Part shown: one piece after another, positions 1 to 7,038 of the stretch
How positions within the stretch are numbered: the first letter of the stretch is position 1
Layout: every line of letters starts with the position of its first letter
Assembly (NCBI GenBank): GCA_019313095.1
Contig: JAFDBU010000271.1
Span: 1 to 12,436 of the forward strand
Length of the DNA: 12,436 bases
Direction: 5' to 3'
From: Deltaproteobacteria bacterium
GTDB taxonomy: Bacteria > Desulfobacterota > Desulfobulbia > Desulfobulbales > BM004
Notes under the pieces: generated by a model
What the model saw: only the letters and a program-made list of their open reading frames with translations
Databases searched by the model: none
What the model was told of the DNA's origin: nothing
Position numbers and translations under genes: made by a program

Positions 1-693
1 ATCAAAATGAAGCGCATGCCAGAAGAAAGGATGATGGCAAATGTCATCAGGTCCGGCAGTCTGGTCCCGGAAATGATCGACGCCATCTGTGATGTGCTGA
101 TCCCTTTTTATGACCAAGCCGATGGCGGTGAAAACATCAGGGAATTTGGCCGGCCCGAGGCAGTTGGGCTCAACATCTTTGAAAATTTTACACAAACCGA
201 AGCATTTATTGACAGTCCGTCTTTAAGCAAAGAACAATTTGATCGAATCAGGAATTTTTCTACCAGGTTTCTGGAGCAGGACGAACTCTTTGCAGCCAGG
301 ATTGAAGCCAGCCGCATCCGTGACTGCCACGGTGACCTTTATTCAGCAAATATCTGCCTGGCGGACCAGGTCTATATTTTTGACTGCATCGAGTTTAATG
401 AAAGGTTCCGGTACTGTGACGTGGCAAGTGACATCGCCTTTCTGGCGATGGATCTTGACTATCATGGACTTGCTGATTTGTCTCAGCACTTTGTGCAACG
501 TTTTATCGAAAAATCAGGCGATGTCGGCCTAAAGAAAATGCTCAACTTTTATAAATGCTACAGGGCTTATGTCCGCGGCAAAATAAATCTTTTCACCGCA
601 AACGCCAAGGAGGTTGACGGGGAAACCAAGCTCCAATGCCAGGAAATGGCCAAAAAATATTTTCAGCTAGCCGAACGTTATGCCAGCGAATGA
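1..693 (+). CDS. Aminoglycoside phosphotransferase-like kinase (COG2187 type), 5' truncated
   Basis: The reading frame is open from the first base, so the true start and much of the N-lobe lie to the left of the window; the ATG at 7 is probably internal. The visible 231 codons hold the C-terminal lobe of a choline/aminoglycoside-kinase fold: a Brenner-type catalytic loop (HGDLYSAN, nucleotides 328-351) and, about 17 residues later, a metal-binding segment IFDCIEFN in place of the usual DxD/DFG-like stretch. The opening KMKRMPEERMM resembles the N-lobe lysine region of COG2187 proteins. The substrate is unknown in this family and the aminoglycoside name should not be read as resistance. The gene overlaps the next kinase by 14 bases, which implies translational coupling. 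In many bacteria these two domains are, as I recall, fused in one protein. Fold assignment is fairly sure; function is not. Confidence 0.8.
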   Translation: MKMKRMPEERMMANVIRSGSLVPEMIDAICDVLIPFYDQADGGENIREFGRPEAVGLNIFENFTQTEAFIDSPSLSKEQFDRIRNFSTRFLEQDELFAARIEASRIRDCHGDLYSANICLADQVYIFDCIEFNERFRYCDVASDIAFLAMDLDYHGLADLSQHFVQRFIEKSGDVGLKKMLNFYKCYRAYVRGKINLFTANAKEVDGETKLQCQEMAKKYFQLAERYASE

Positions 694-1258
694 AGCCCAA
701 AAGAATAATCCTGTGATCTATGTCTTTTTTGGGATGATCGCCACAGGAAAAAGCACCCTTGCCATGGCGTGGGCCAACTATAAACAGCTGCAGTACTATA
801 ATTCAGACCGGGTCCGCAAAGAACTCGCCGGCATCAGGCCGACAGAAAGCCAGAGGTCTACAGTTGATACCGGCATCTATACCGGGGAATTCTCCCAAAA
901 AACCTACCAAGCTCTGCTTGAAAAGGCTGAAACGCTGCTGCGCCAGGGAGATTCCGTAATCCTGGATGCTTCGTATCAGCTTGAACGGGACCGACAGGAT
1001 GTCAGGGCCCTTGCAAAACACCTGTACAGTCGGGTATGTTTTATCTACTGTCAGTGTTCTGAAGATGAAATGAAGCGCCGCATGAGCCTAAGGGAGCAGG
1101 ACCCTGCTGCTGTTTCTGACGGCCGCTGGGAAATCTATCTGAAGCAGAAACAAAGGTTTGAGCCACCGGTTGAACTTACTGCATCGGAACTCATAACAAT
1201 TGATACCAGGGCACCTCTTGCTGATCTGCTGGAGGAACTTGACAGAAAACTGCCATAA
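680..1258 (+). CDS. P-loop kinase of the AAA_33 / COG0645 type
   Basis: This 192-residue protein starts with a short lead and a Walker A loop, GMIATGKST at residues 18-26, followed by a YNSDRVRKEL segment typical of small nucleotide/gluconate-kinase-like P-loop proteins where the Asp helps bind Mg or substrate. Further on, VILDAS (about residues 93-98) fits the Walker B or second-strand position, and RRMSLREQD (about 132-140) looks like the arginine-rich lid. The family phosphorylates small molecules, but no substrate can be read from the sequence. The ATG lies inside the 3' end of the upstream kinase (overlap ATGCCAGCGAATGA) and has no clear Shine-Dalgarno of its own, so reinitiation after the upstream stop is likely. 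An in-frame TAG at 668-670 rules out a longer N-terminus. The two proteins probably work together. Confidence 0.8.
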   Translation: MPANEAQKNNPVIYVFFGMIATGKSTLAMAWANYKQLQYYNSDRVRKELAGIRPTESQRSTVDTGIYTGEFSQKTYQALLEKAETLLRQGDSVILDASYQLERDRQDVRALAKHLYSRVCFIYCQCSEDEMKRRMSLREQDPAAVSDGRWEIYLKQKQRFEPPVELTASELITIDTRAPLADLLEELDRKLP

Positions 1259-1295
1259 ACAAACATACTATCATTAAAACAGAGAGGTACGAAAC

Positions 1296-1745
1296 GTGTA
1301 TACCAGGATCTATATACTGAAATTTCCCAAAGGCATTGTTGATCAGCCTATCATCTGCCAGCTTGTCAAACAGTTTGATGTCGAGTTTAATATTCTCAAG
1401 GCAACAATTCTACCCCAACATGAAGGATTGATGATTTTAGAACTTCGGGGTCACAAGGAAAATATCAGGAAAGGCCTAAAGTATCTCAAAGGTCTTGATG
1501 TCAAGGCTGAAAGTGTTGCCACCACAATTCATCGGGATGACGATCGCTGTTTTCAGTGCGGAGCCTGTACCGGGATCTGTCCCACAGCTGCCCTGTCGCT
1601 CAAGCGTCCGGAAATGGCGGTCATTTTTGATGCTGAAAAATGCAGCGGCTGCGGCCTGTGTGTTACGGTCTGCCCTGTTAAGGCCATGGAGGTTTCCCAG
1701 GACAGGATAAGCGGCTTCAGCGAGTCCGTCTTTGAAGTGCATTGA
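1296..1745 (+). CDS. NIL-domain protein with two [4Fe-4S] ferredoxin motifs
   Basis: The protein has 149 residues. Residues 1 to about 76 form a NIL-type domain, the small ferredoxin-like fold also found at the C-terminus of the methionine transporter ATPase MetN. Residues 85-126 carry two cluster motifs: C85-x2-C88-x2-C91-x3-C95 followed by P, and C116-x2-C119-x2-C122-x3-C126 followed by P. This is the classic 2x[4Fe-4S] bacterial ferredoxin pattern, with paired CxxCxxCxxxCP. It should be cytoplasmic and may carry electrons or sense a ligand; NIL-ferredoxins in anaerobes have been linked to sulfur amino-acid metabolism, but no partner is visible here. The start is GTG at 1296, preceded by AGAGAGG at a good distance (about 8 nt). 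It is the last gene before a terminator hairpin and is likely co-transcribed with the two kinases, 37 nt upstream. Confidence 0.87.
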   Translation: MYTRIYILKFPKGIVDQPIICQLVKQFDVEFNILKATILPQHEGLMILELRGHKENIRKGLKYLKGLDVKAESVATTIHRDDDRCFQCGACTGICPTAALSLKRPEMAVIFDAEKCSGCGLCVTVCPVKAMEVSQDRISGFSESVFEVH

Positions 1746-1768
1746 TGTTTTTCGGTATTGCCCAACAG

Positions 1769-1808
1769 AAAAAGCCGTGGGGAATTATACTCTCCTCCAC
1801 GGCTTTTT
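1769..1808. terminator. Bidirectional rho-independent terminator
   Basis: A 12-bp perfect stem, AAAAAGCCGTGG at 1769-1780 and CCACGGCTTTTT at 1797-1808, encloses a 16-nt loop that may close by a further two pairs. The A-tract on the left and T-tract on the right make it competent on both strands. It sits between the convergent ferredoxin gene (plus, ends 1745) and bamD (minus, ends 1834), exactly where a shared terminator is expected. Confidence 0.9.
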
Positions 1809-1833
1809 TATCAGCATAGTTCTTTGATCCCGA

Positions 1834-2595
1834 TCAGTCATCCGGGGTAAAATCCTCCCAGTCAGGCAGAGATTTGGTCAGCCAGCCTAAAAAGGTTCTG
1901 CCTGGCGGGTTGTCATTTCTCAAATCATAGAGAAGCATTTCGGCCTTTGGTGCAATAATGGTATCCGGGTATTGCCGCAGCAGGTATTCAAGGCGCGCCT
2001 CTGCCTCTTCATAGGCGTATGTTCTCTCATAAAAACTTGCGACATAATATTCGTGGTTGGCCAGAAAGTTCCGCGCAGCTCTGATCCTGGCCTGGACCTC
2101 TTCCCTGTAGGGCGAATTGGGAAAAGCCCTGAACTGTTTTGACAATGCATAAATAGCATTGGCAGCAGGGGAGACGTCACGGTCAATCGTGTCTATCTGG
2201 TTATAATAGCACATACCGATCTGCAGCATTACATAAGGAATGGCCTCGTTGGTTGGATGGTGTTCCTCAAAATCCTTATAAAGCAGTAATGCCTCTTCAA
2301 AATTTTCCAGGTGGTAATTGCTGTCAGCTGTTTTGAGTTCGGCAAGAAGGCTGTACTCACTGAAGGGATATTGATTCAACAGGGTTTCGAAAGACCGTTT
2401 TGCCTTTTCGTATCTGCCGGTGTTGAAATAATCCAGGCCCTTCAGGGCAAGGCCTTCAGGAGTGTCAGGCGAACTCGGGCGAAAACCTAGCGATGAAAAG
2501 AACCTGTCCTTGGAGCAGCCTGATCCCGTTACTGTTACAAGGAGAAGCAGCAGGCAGATAAAGAGATGTTTGTGTTTCAGAGAAAGAATTTGCAT
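1834..2595 (-). CDS. bamD: Outer membrane protein assembly factor BamD (lipoprotein, TPR)
   Basis: The protein has 253 residues, close to the usual BamD length. It begins with a lipoprotein signal: positively charged start, hydrophobic run LFICLLLLLVTVTG, then GSGC with Cys27 as the likely lipidation site. The -3 residue is Gly instead of the favoured Leu. The mature part contains TPR-like helical repeats (GLDYFNTGRYEKAKRSF, YHLENFEEALLLYKDF, then a later repeat ending in LEYLLRQYPDT) characteristic of BamD/YfiO. BamD is the essential lipoprotein partner of BamA in the inner leaflet of the outer membrane, feeding beta-barrel proteins to the insertase. The gene starts only 5 nt after the trxB stop and has no strong Shine-Dalgarno, so it is probably translationally coupled to trxB. 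A general ComL/YbgF-type TPR lipoprotein is the main alternative. Confidence 0.87.
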   Translation of the reverse strand: MQILSLKHKHLFICLLLLLVTVTGSGCSKDRFFSSLGFRPSSPDTPEGLALKGLDYFNTGRYEKAKRSFETLLNQYPFSEYSLLAELKTADSNYHLENFEEALLLYKDFEEHHPTNEAIPYVMLQIGMCYYNQIDTIDRDVSPAANAIYALSKQFRAFPNSPYREEVQARIRAARNFLANHEYYVASFYERTYAYEEAEARLEYLLRQYPDTIIAPKAEMLLYDLRNDNPPGRTFLGWLTKSLPDWEDFTPDD

Positions 2596-2600
2596 GGTGC

Positions 2601-3530
2601 TTAGTTCAACCCGCTCAAGTAGTGTTCAGCAGCGATTGCCGCAACTGCGCCCTCGCCGGCGCCGTTAACAATCTGGCGCACGGTCTTACTGCGTATGTCA
2701 CCGGCAGCCATAACTCCCGGAACCTTGGTGCGCATTTCATCGTCGGTTTTAATAAAGCCGAACTTATCGGCCCCCAGCTGTTCCAACAACAGCATCTCGT
2801 TGTTCGGGATGGTGCCGATAAGGATAAAAACACCGCTGGCAGATATCTCCTGCTCCTCACCTTCATTATTACGGAGCTTCACCCGCTCAACTTCCTTTTT
2901 CCCCTCAATGGCAACCACATTTGAGTTCCAGATGAACTCAATACGCTGGTTGGCGAATGCCTTTTCCTGTAAAATCCTTGTAGCCCGCAGAGTCTCCCGT
3001 CTATGGACCACGGTCACTTTCGCGGCAAATTTCGTCAGAAAATCAGCCTCCTGTATTGCTGTATCACCGCCGCCAACAACAATTATTTCCTGATCACGAA
3101 AGAAAGGACCGTCACAGGTAGCACAGTAGGAAACACCTCTGCCGGCAAATTCGTCTTCGCCCGGAATTTTAAGCTTGTTCGGACGGGCACCGGTGCAGAT
3201 GATCAGGGCCTGACAGGTCAACTCATCACCGCTTTCCAGAGTCAATTTTTTTACTGCCTCAGAAAGCTCCATCTTGACCACATTGTCGTTTTTGACCTCA
3301 AGGCCAAATCTTTCGGCCTGGGCAGCCATTTTTTCAATCAGTTCATTACCGGTCACACCGTCTGGAAATCCCGGATAGTTGTCAATCCAGTCGGTGACCA
3401 GGACCTGACCGCCCACAACCCCTTTTTCAACAAGCAGTACTTTAAGCCGGTCCCTGGCAGCATACAGCCCTGCTGTCAGACCGGCCGGACCACCCCCTAA
3501 AATAATGAGTTGGTAGTCTGTATTTGCCAT
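2601..3530 (-). CDS. trxB: Thioredoxin-disulfide reductase
   Basis: TrxB is a homodimeric flavoprotein that passes electrons from NADPH through FAD and an active disulfide to thioredoxin. The 309 residues contain, in order, the FAD dinucleotide fold GGGPAG (12-17), the redox pair C136-A-T-C139 followed by DG, the second nucleotide fold GGGDTA (153-158), the NADPH phosphate-binding signature HRRETLRA (176-183), and the C-terminal FAD motif AAGDIR (275-280). The HRRxxxR signature argues for NADPH instead of NADH or ferredoxin as donor. Length and motif order are fully standard. It starts at ATG 3530, 33 nt downstream of trxA, and its stop is 5 nt before bamD, so trxA-trxB-bamD should be one transcript. 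Confidence 0.96.
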   Translation of the reverse strand: MANTDYQLIILGGGPAGLTAGLYAARDRLKVLLVEKGVVGGQVLVTDWIDNYPGFPDGVTGNELIEKMAAQAERFGLEVKNDNVVKMELSEAVKKLTLESGDELTCQALIICTGARPNKLKIPGEDEFAGRGVSYCATCDGPFFRDQEIIVVGGGDTAIQEADFLTKFAAKVTVVHRRETLRATRILQEKAFANQRIEFIWNSNVVAIEGKKEVERVKLRNNEGEEQEISASGVFILIGTIPNNEMLLLEQLGADKFGFIKTDDEMRTKVPGVMAAGDIRSKTVRQIVNGAGEGAVAAIAAEHYLSGLN

Positions 3531-3563
3531 TATGATACTGTTGCTGAAGGACCAAATTCTTTG

Positions 3564-3893
3564 TTATGCAACTTTATTCAGCATTGCTACCAGCTGCGTT
3601 TTACCTACGGCACCGGTAACCTGGTCAACGATTTCTCCACCCTTGAAGAGTATGAGGGTCGGTATGGCCCTGATACTGTATTTTCCTGGGGTTGTCGGGT
3701 TGTCATCAACGTTCATCTTGGTGATCTGCACTTTGCCGGCATATTCATCAGCAAGCTCTTCAATCACGGGGCCTATGGCCTTACAGGGCCCGCACCAGGG
3801 AGCCCAGAAGTCAACCAGGCTCGGCAAGTCTCCCTTGAGGACATATTCTTCAAATTCTGCATCGGTTAGGTGTTTTACATTGTCTCCTGCCAT
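3564..3893 (-). CDS. trxA: Thioredoxin
   Basis: This is a 109-residue classical thioredoxin, the cytoplasmic dithiol reductant that donates electrons to enzymes such as reductases and peroxidases. The active site is W33-C34-G35-P36-C37, and the cis-proline loop is I77-P78-T79. The buried Asp (D28 in LVDFWA) and the C-terminal GGEIVDQVTGA segment are also standard. An upstream GTG at 3899 is in frame, but GGAG lies only 2 nt from it and 8 nt from the ATG at 3893, so I take the ATG. It is the first gene of the trxA-trxB-bamD operon and is adjacent to its own reductase. Confidence 0.95.
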   Translation of the reverse strand: MAGDNVKHLTDAEFEEYVLKGDLPSLVDFWAPWCGPCKAIGPVIEELADEYAGKVQITKMNVDDNPTTPGKYSIRAIPTLILFKGGEIVDQVTGAVGKTQLVAMLNKVA

Positions 3894-3943
3894 ATTCACG
3901 ACTCCTATTACTCAATTTTACAATTTACAGTAAATATACTATT

Positions 3944-3967
3944 TGCCATCACGCCTGAGAGATGGCA
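3944..3967. repeat. Inverted repeat at the trxA promoter, possible operator
   Basis: TGCCATC (3944-3950) and GATGGCA (3961-3967) form a perfect 7-bp inverted repeat with a 10-nt spacer. The right arm abuts and shares one base with the putative -10 of the trxA promoter, and the expected start site falls at the arm edge. A two-fold symmetric site with about one helical turn between arm centres is the usual geometry of a dimeric regulator. It could equally form a small leader hairpin or be chance. Confidence 0.35.
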
Positions 3968-3995
3968 TCTTAACGACTGTGTCTGCTTATGACAA
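3967..3995 (-). promoter_or_regulatory. Candidate sigma70-like promoter for trxA-trxB-bamD
   Basis: On the minus strand, TTGTCA (3990-3995) and TAAGAT (3967-3972) are separated by 17 nt. The -35 matches 5 of 6 consensus bases and the -10 matches 4 of 6. Transcription would start near 3960, giving a leader of about 65 nt before trxA. Spacing is ideal but the -10 is imperfect. Confidence 0.5.
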
Positions 3996-4068
3996 GGAAA
4001 AATTCTTCTATTTATCAGGTTTAGCAGCTCTTACGACAATATGATTGCTGTCATAAAAAGTTTTGCTT

Positions 4069-4098
4069 TTGACAGAATAAAATTCTCCATGCTATAGT
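4069..4098 (+). promoter_or_regulatory. Candidate sigma70 promoter for hemL
   Basis: A perfect TTGACA (4069-4074) is followed after 18 nt by TATAGT (4093-4098), five of six consensus bases. The stretch before it is AT-rich. A start near 4105 leaves a leader of about 165 nt before the hemL ATG. It is the best plus-strand promoter in the gap between trxA and hemL. Confidence 0.7.
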
Positions 4099-4271
4099 CT
4101 TAAACACATCGCAGCAATATTGATATTCCTTGAGTCATCAACAGGGCCTAACACGATTGATTATTACGAACACAGCCCCTGTCTGCATCACGTACGGTAT
4201 GATGCGACAATAATAGAATTATAACGACCTGGTACGATTATATTTAACTAATAGCGGAGGAATGAGGAATC
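4099..4271 (+). other. Long untranslated leader of hemL with small hairpin
   Basis: The 378 bases between trxA and hemL hold the two divergent promoters and this leader. Within it, GCATCA (4185-4190) and TGATGC (4200-4205) form a perfect 6-bp stem with a 9-nt loop, and ACAGGG (4141-4146) can pair weakly with CCCTGT (4178-4183). There is no T-run terminator and no recognised riboswitch core. The leader ends in a good Shine-Dalgarno, GGAGGA at 4256-4261, about 10 nt before the start, with a second GAGG at 4264-4267. No gene is seen in this stretch. Confidence 0.4.
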
Positions 4272-5567
4272 ATGCAAATCGAAAACTCAAGATCATTTTT
4301 CAACAAGGCACAGAAAGTGATTCCCGGCGGTGTAAACAGCCCGGTTCGGGCCTGCAAGTCGGTTGGCTGCGACCCCCTTTTTGTCAAAAAGGCCCTAGGG
4401 TCAAAAATTATTGACGTAGACAATAACGAGTTTATTGATTTCGTCTGCTCCTGGGGCCCCATGATCCTAGGCCATAATCACCCAAAAGTCGTTAGCGCCA
4501 TTCAGCAGGCGCTTGAAAACGGAACAAGCTACGGGGCTCCGACTCCCCTGGAGATTGAACTGGCCGAAATGGTGATCAGTGCCTATCCTGCCATGGATAT
4601 GGTACGTTTTGTCAGTTCGGGCACTGAAGCTACCATGAGTGCCATACGGTTGGCCAGGGGTTATACCGGTAAAAAAGTGGTGGTTAAGTTTGACGGCTGT
4701 GACCACGGCCATGCTGATTCATTACTCGTCCAGGCAGGATCGGGGGTTATCACACTGGGAATTCCAGGCAGCCCGGGTGTACCGGATGATATTGTCAAAA
4801 ATACTGTTTCCATTCCCTACAACGATTTTGAGACGCTCGAAAAAACTCTGACGGATAAATCGCTGGAAATAGCCTGTGTCATCATTGAACCGGTTGCAGG
4901 CAACATGGGGGTGGTGCCGCCGGCAGAGGGATTTCTTAAGAAGCTGAGAGAACTGACAGCTCAGCATAATATTGTCCTTATTTTTGACGAGGTTATTAAC
5001 GGGTTCCGTCTGGCTCTCGGCGGGGCCCAGAGCAGGTACAGCATTGCACCTGACATGACCTGCCTCGGCAAGATCATCGGAGGCGGTCTGCCGGTTGGCG
5101 CCTATGGCGGCAAAAAGGAAATCATGTCACAGATTGCACCTGAAGGTCCGGTCTACCAGGCCGGGACTCTCTCCGGAAATCCCCTAGCAATGGCAGCAGG
5201 CATTGCCACCCTGCAGCTGTTGGCTGAACCGGGATTCTATGACCGGTTGGAAACAAAAGCGGATTCCTTTGCCGGCGAACTGCAAATGCTCGCTGATAAG
5301 TACCTCCCCGGTGAAACTACCTTAAACAGGGTTGGCTCAATGATGACCACTTTTTTTACCGAGGGACCTGTGGTGGATTTCAAATCAGCCATGAAGTCCG
5401 ATACGGAAAGATACGGCCGGTTTTTCCGTGAAATGTTGATGTCCGGCATCTGGCTGGCACCATCCCAGTTTGAGGCAGCTTTTATTTCAGATGCTCACAG
5501 TCAGGAAGATTTGGCACAAGCCCTTGAAATGACTGAATCGTCATTCAAAAAAATCAAAAAATTGTAA
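4272..5567 (+). CDS. hemL: Glutamate-1-semialdehyde 2,1-aminomutase
   Basis: HemL is the PLP-dependent cytoplasmic enzyme that converts glutamate-1-semialdehyde to 5-aminolevulinate, the last step of the C5 route into haem, sirohaem and cobalamin. The 431 residues match the usual length of about 425-430. Diagnostic parts are the N-terminal PGGVNSPVRA, the SSGTEATMSAIRLARG cofactor-phosphate region, the FDGCDHGHAD segment, IFDEVINGFR where the Asp contacts the pyridine nitrogen, and the Schiff-base lysine K267 in CLGKIIGGGLPVGAYGG. The G-x-P-x-G loop and SGNPLAM follow as expected. The start is supported by GGAGGA upstream. It has its own promoter candidate and is followed by a hairpin with a T-run before the atp genes. 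Identity is nearly certain. Confidence 0.97.
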   Translation: MQIENSRSFFNKAQKVIPGGVNSPVRACKSVGCDPLFVKKALGSKIIDVDNNEFIDFVCSWGPMILGHNHPKVVSAIQQALENGTSYGAPTPLEIELAEMVISAYPAMDMVRFVSSGTEATMSAIRLARGYTGKKVVVKFDGCDHGHADSLLVQAGSGVITLGIPGSPGVPDDIVKNTVSIPYNDFETLEKTLTDKSLEIACVIIEPVAGNMGVVPPAEGFLKKLRELTAQHNIVLIFDEVINGFRLALGGAQSRYSIAPDMTCLGKIIGGGLPVGAYGGKKEIMSQIAPEGPVYQAGTLSGNPLAMAAGIATLQLLAEPGFYDRLETKADSFAGELQMLADKYLPGETTLNRVGSMMTTFFTEGPVVDFKSAMKSDTERYGRFFREMLMSGIWLAPSQFEAAFISDAHSQEDLAQALEMTESSFKKIKKL

Positions 5568-5589
5568 AAAAGCCGTTGACTTTGAGCCC

Positions 5590-5642
5590 ACTCCATGATA
5601 CGAAATGGAACGATTTTCCATTTCATGGCTGGGGAGTTTTTT
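5590..5642 (+). terminator. Hairpin with T-run between hemL and atpZ: terminator or attenuator
   Basis: A perfect 9-bp stem, GAAATGGAA (5602-5610) and TTCCATTTC (5616-5624), has a 5-nt loop. An outer stem of ACTCC (5590-5594) with GGAGT (5633-5637) extends it across a small internal loop and runs directly into TTTTTT (5637-5642). This has the shape of an intrinsic terminator for hemL. It lies only 20 nt upstream of the atpZ start, so atp transcription must either read through it or start within or before it. A weak promoter-like pair, TTGACT (5576-5581) and TACGAA (5599-5604), overlaps the left arm. Confidence 0.7.
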
Positions 5643-5661
5643 GCATTTTTCAGGAGAGAAA

Positions 5662-5886
5662 ATGACCAACAGCCGTAAAGAAATAATGAAGCTGTTGGGT
5701 GATTTTTCCACCATCGGTCTTACCCTGGCTGCTTCAATTTTTGTTGGAGTGGGAATCGGATACCTGCTGGACCATAAGGTATTCAAAGGAAAAACAGCTC
5801 CCTGGCTGACCCTGGTTTTTTTAGGCTTTGGCATAGTTGCAGGTTTCAAAAACCTGTACATGCTGGCAAAACGAAAGGATTTATAA
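5662..5886 (+). CDS. atpZ: AtpZ/AtpI-family small membrane protein
   Basis: This 74-residue protein has a short charged N-terminus and two membrane helices, about residues 17-36 (rich in small residues, SIFVGVGIGYLLD) and 45-65. The glycine-patterned first helix followed by a D at its end is typical of AtpZ, a small protein encoded at the head of many atp clusters and thought to help Mg or ion handling or c-ring assembly together with AtpI. I take the ATG at 5662 because AGGAGA lies 4-5 nt upstream of its spacer and the further upstream ATG at 5605 would put the start inside the strong hairpin stem. The gene begins a run of four closely packed ATP-synthase Fo genes; the next starts 12 nt after its stop. 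Confidence 0.85.
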   Translation: MTNSRKEIMKLLGDFSTIGLTLAASIFVGVGIGYLLDHKVFKGKTAPWLTLVFLGFGIVAGFKNLYMLAKRKDL

Positions 5887-5898
5887 GAGGACCTGGCT

Positions 5899-6297
5899 TT
5901 GTCACACGGCGATGAATATTTCCCCCTGGATAAGATGGGGCGCCTGAACTGGTTGTTGCTGGCTGCCATGACCGGAGCAGGCGGATTTTTTGTCTCGCCT
6001 CATTTTGCCAAAGGGCTGTTTATCGGCGGTCTTCTTGCCAATATCAGCTTTATTTTGCTGAAAAAAGATATTACCAGGGTCCTGTCCGGACCATTGAATG
6101 CTGCCAAAGGTCGTTTTTTCATTAAATATTACATCAGGTTGACAGTCCTGGCGCTTATCCTGTTCTTCCTGGTGAAATATAGAGCCGTACATCTTGTCGG
6201 CTTGGTTGTGGGACTCTCAACAGTAGTGATAAGCATCGGAATCACGGTAGCGGGAGCTGCCAGAAAAGTTGCCCTGACTGCAAAGGAGGCATCGTAG
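5899..6297 (+). CDS. atpI: ATP synthase subunit I (AtpI)
   Basis: This 132-residue integral membrane protein shows four hydrophobic segments, around residues 17-32, 37-54, 76-91 and 95-118, the standard layout of the AtpI family (PF03899 type). AtpI acts as a chaperone in assembling the c ring of the F-type ATP synthase and is not required for catalysis. The start is TTG at 5899, supported by AGAGGA 7 nt upstream (5886-5891); no ATG is placed as well. The gene sits between atpZ and atpB, ending 6 nt before the latter, and its last codons contain the AAAGGAGG that probably serves atpB. Sequence divergence is high in this family, so the call rests on topology and position as much as on similarity. 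Confidence 0.85.
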   Translation: MSHGDEYFPLDKMGRLNWLLLAAMTGAGGFFVSPHFAKGLFIGGLLANISFILLKKDITRVLSGPLNAAKGRFFIKYYIRLTVLALILFFLVKYRAVHLVGLVVGLSTVVISIGITVAGAARKVALTAKEAS

Positions 6298-6303
6298 AAA
6301 ATT

Positions 6304-7026
6304 ATGGAACATCCAATACTATTTATCTCTGTCATTCTTGAAGCAATTGGCCTGCCCGTTCCCCATGGACCGATTGGCGATACCCTCCTTGCCAAAATTG
6401 TTTCGCCGCATATGACCTATACCTGGCTTGTCATGGCCTTTCTTGTTATTGTGCCAAAGCTTACCCTTGGCAAGCTTGAAATGATCCCAGGCAAGGGACA
6501 GAACTTCTGGGAGCTGATCATTGACGGCCTTGAGGGCTTTATGGCTGAAAATATGGGCGAAGAAGGAGCCAAGCTTATGTTCCCGATGCTGGCAACCTTC
6601 GCCTTTTATATTCTGACCTCAAATCTCATCGGTTTGATGCCGGGGTTCATGTCGCCCACTTCCAATATTAATGTTACCCTGGGATGTACCCTGATCGTTT
6701 TCACAACCACCCATATACTTGGCATCAAGTTTCATAGAGCTAAATATATTAAACACTTCATGGGGCCGATCCCATGGCTGATTCCCCTGATGTTCCCCAT
6801 TGAGGTCATAAGCCACCTGGCTCGAATCCTGTCACTGTCCATCCGGCTTTTCGGCAATATCATGGCCAAGGAAACCCTGCTGGGTATCCTGTTTTTGCTT
6901 GCCGGTGCTTTCTTTGCCCCGCTGCCGATCTTGTTCCTCGGCGTATTCGTGTCTCTGGTCCAGGCCCTGGTATTTGTGCTGCTCTCCATTCTTTACTTTT
7001 CCGGAGCCATGGAGCACGCCCATTAA
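6304..7026 (+). CDS. atpB: ATP synthase Fo subunit a
   Basis: Subunit a forms the two half-channels that carry ions to and from the c ring. The 240-residue, strongly hydrophobic protein contains the family signature with the essential arginine, R181 in LSIRLFGNIMA, preceded by the EVISHLARILSL helix. The earlier SNLIGLMPGF segment and the GKGQNFWELIIDGL region are also typical. Length is normal for bacterial subunit a without an extra N-terminal domain. The best Shine-Dalgarno, GGAGG at 6285-6289 within the end of atpI, is 14 nt from the ATG, which is rather far, so translation may rely on coupling to atpI. It is followed by atpE after a 75-nt gap. Confidence 0.96.
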   Translation: MEHPILFISVILEAIGLPVPHGPIGDTLLAKIVSPHMTYTWLVMAFLVIVPKLTLGKLEMIPGKGQNFWELIIDGLEGFMAENMGEEGAKLMFPMLATFAFYILTSNLIGLMPGFMSPTSNINVTLGCTLIVFTTTHILGIKFHRAKYIKHFMGPIPWLIPLMFPIEVISHLARILSLSIRLFGNIMAKETLLGILFLLAGAFFAPLPILFLGVFVSLVQALVFVLLSILYFSGAMEHAH

Positions 7027-7038
7027 TTTATGAATTGC

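Noticed and set aside
3003..3500. 165-codon plus-strand ORF opposite trxB
   Set aside because: It lies fully antisense to a gene with every expected TrxB motif and its product shows no recognisable domain; it is a shadow frame.
5605..5661. Longer atpZ reading from the ATG at 5605
   Set aside because: That start lies inside the strong hairpin stem, lacks a ribosome site, and adds 19 residues not typical of AtpZ; the ATG at 5662 has AGGAGA just upstream.
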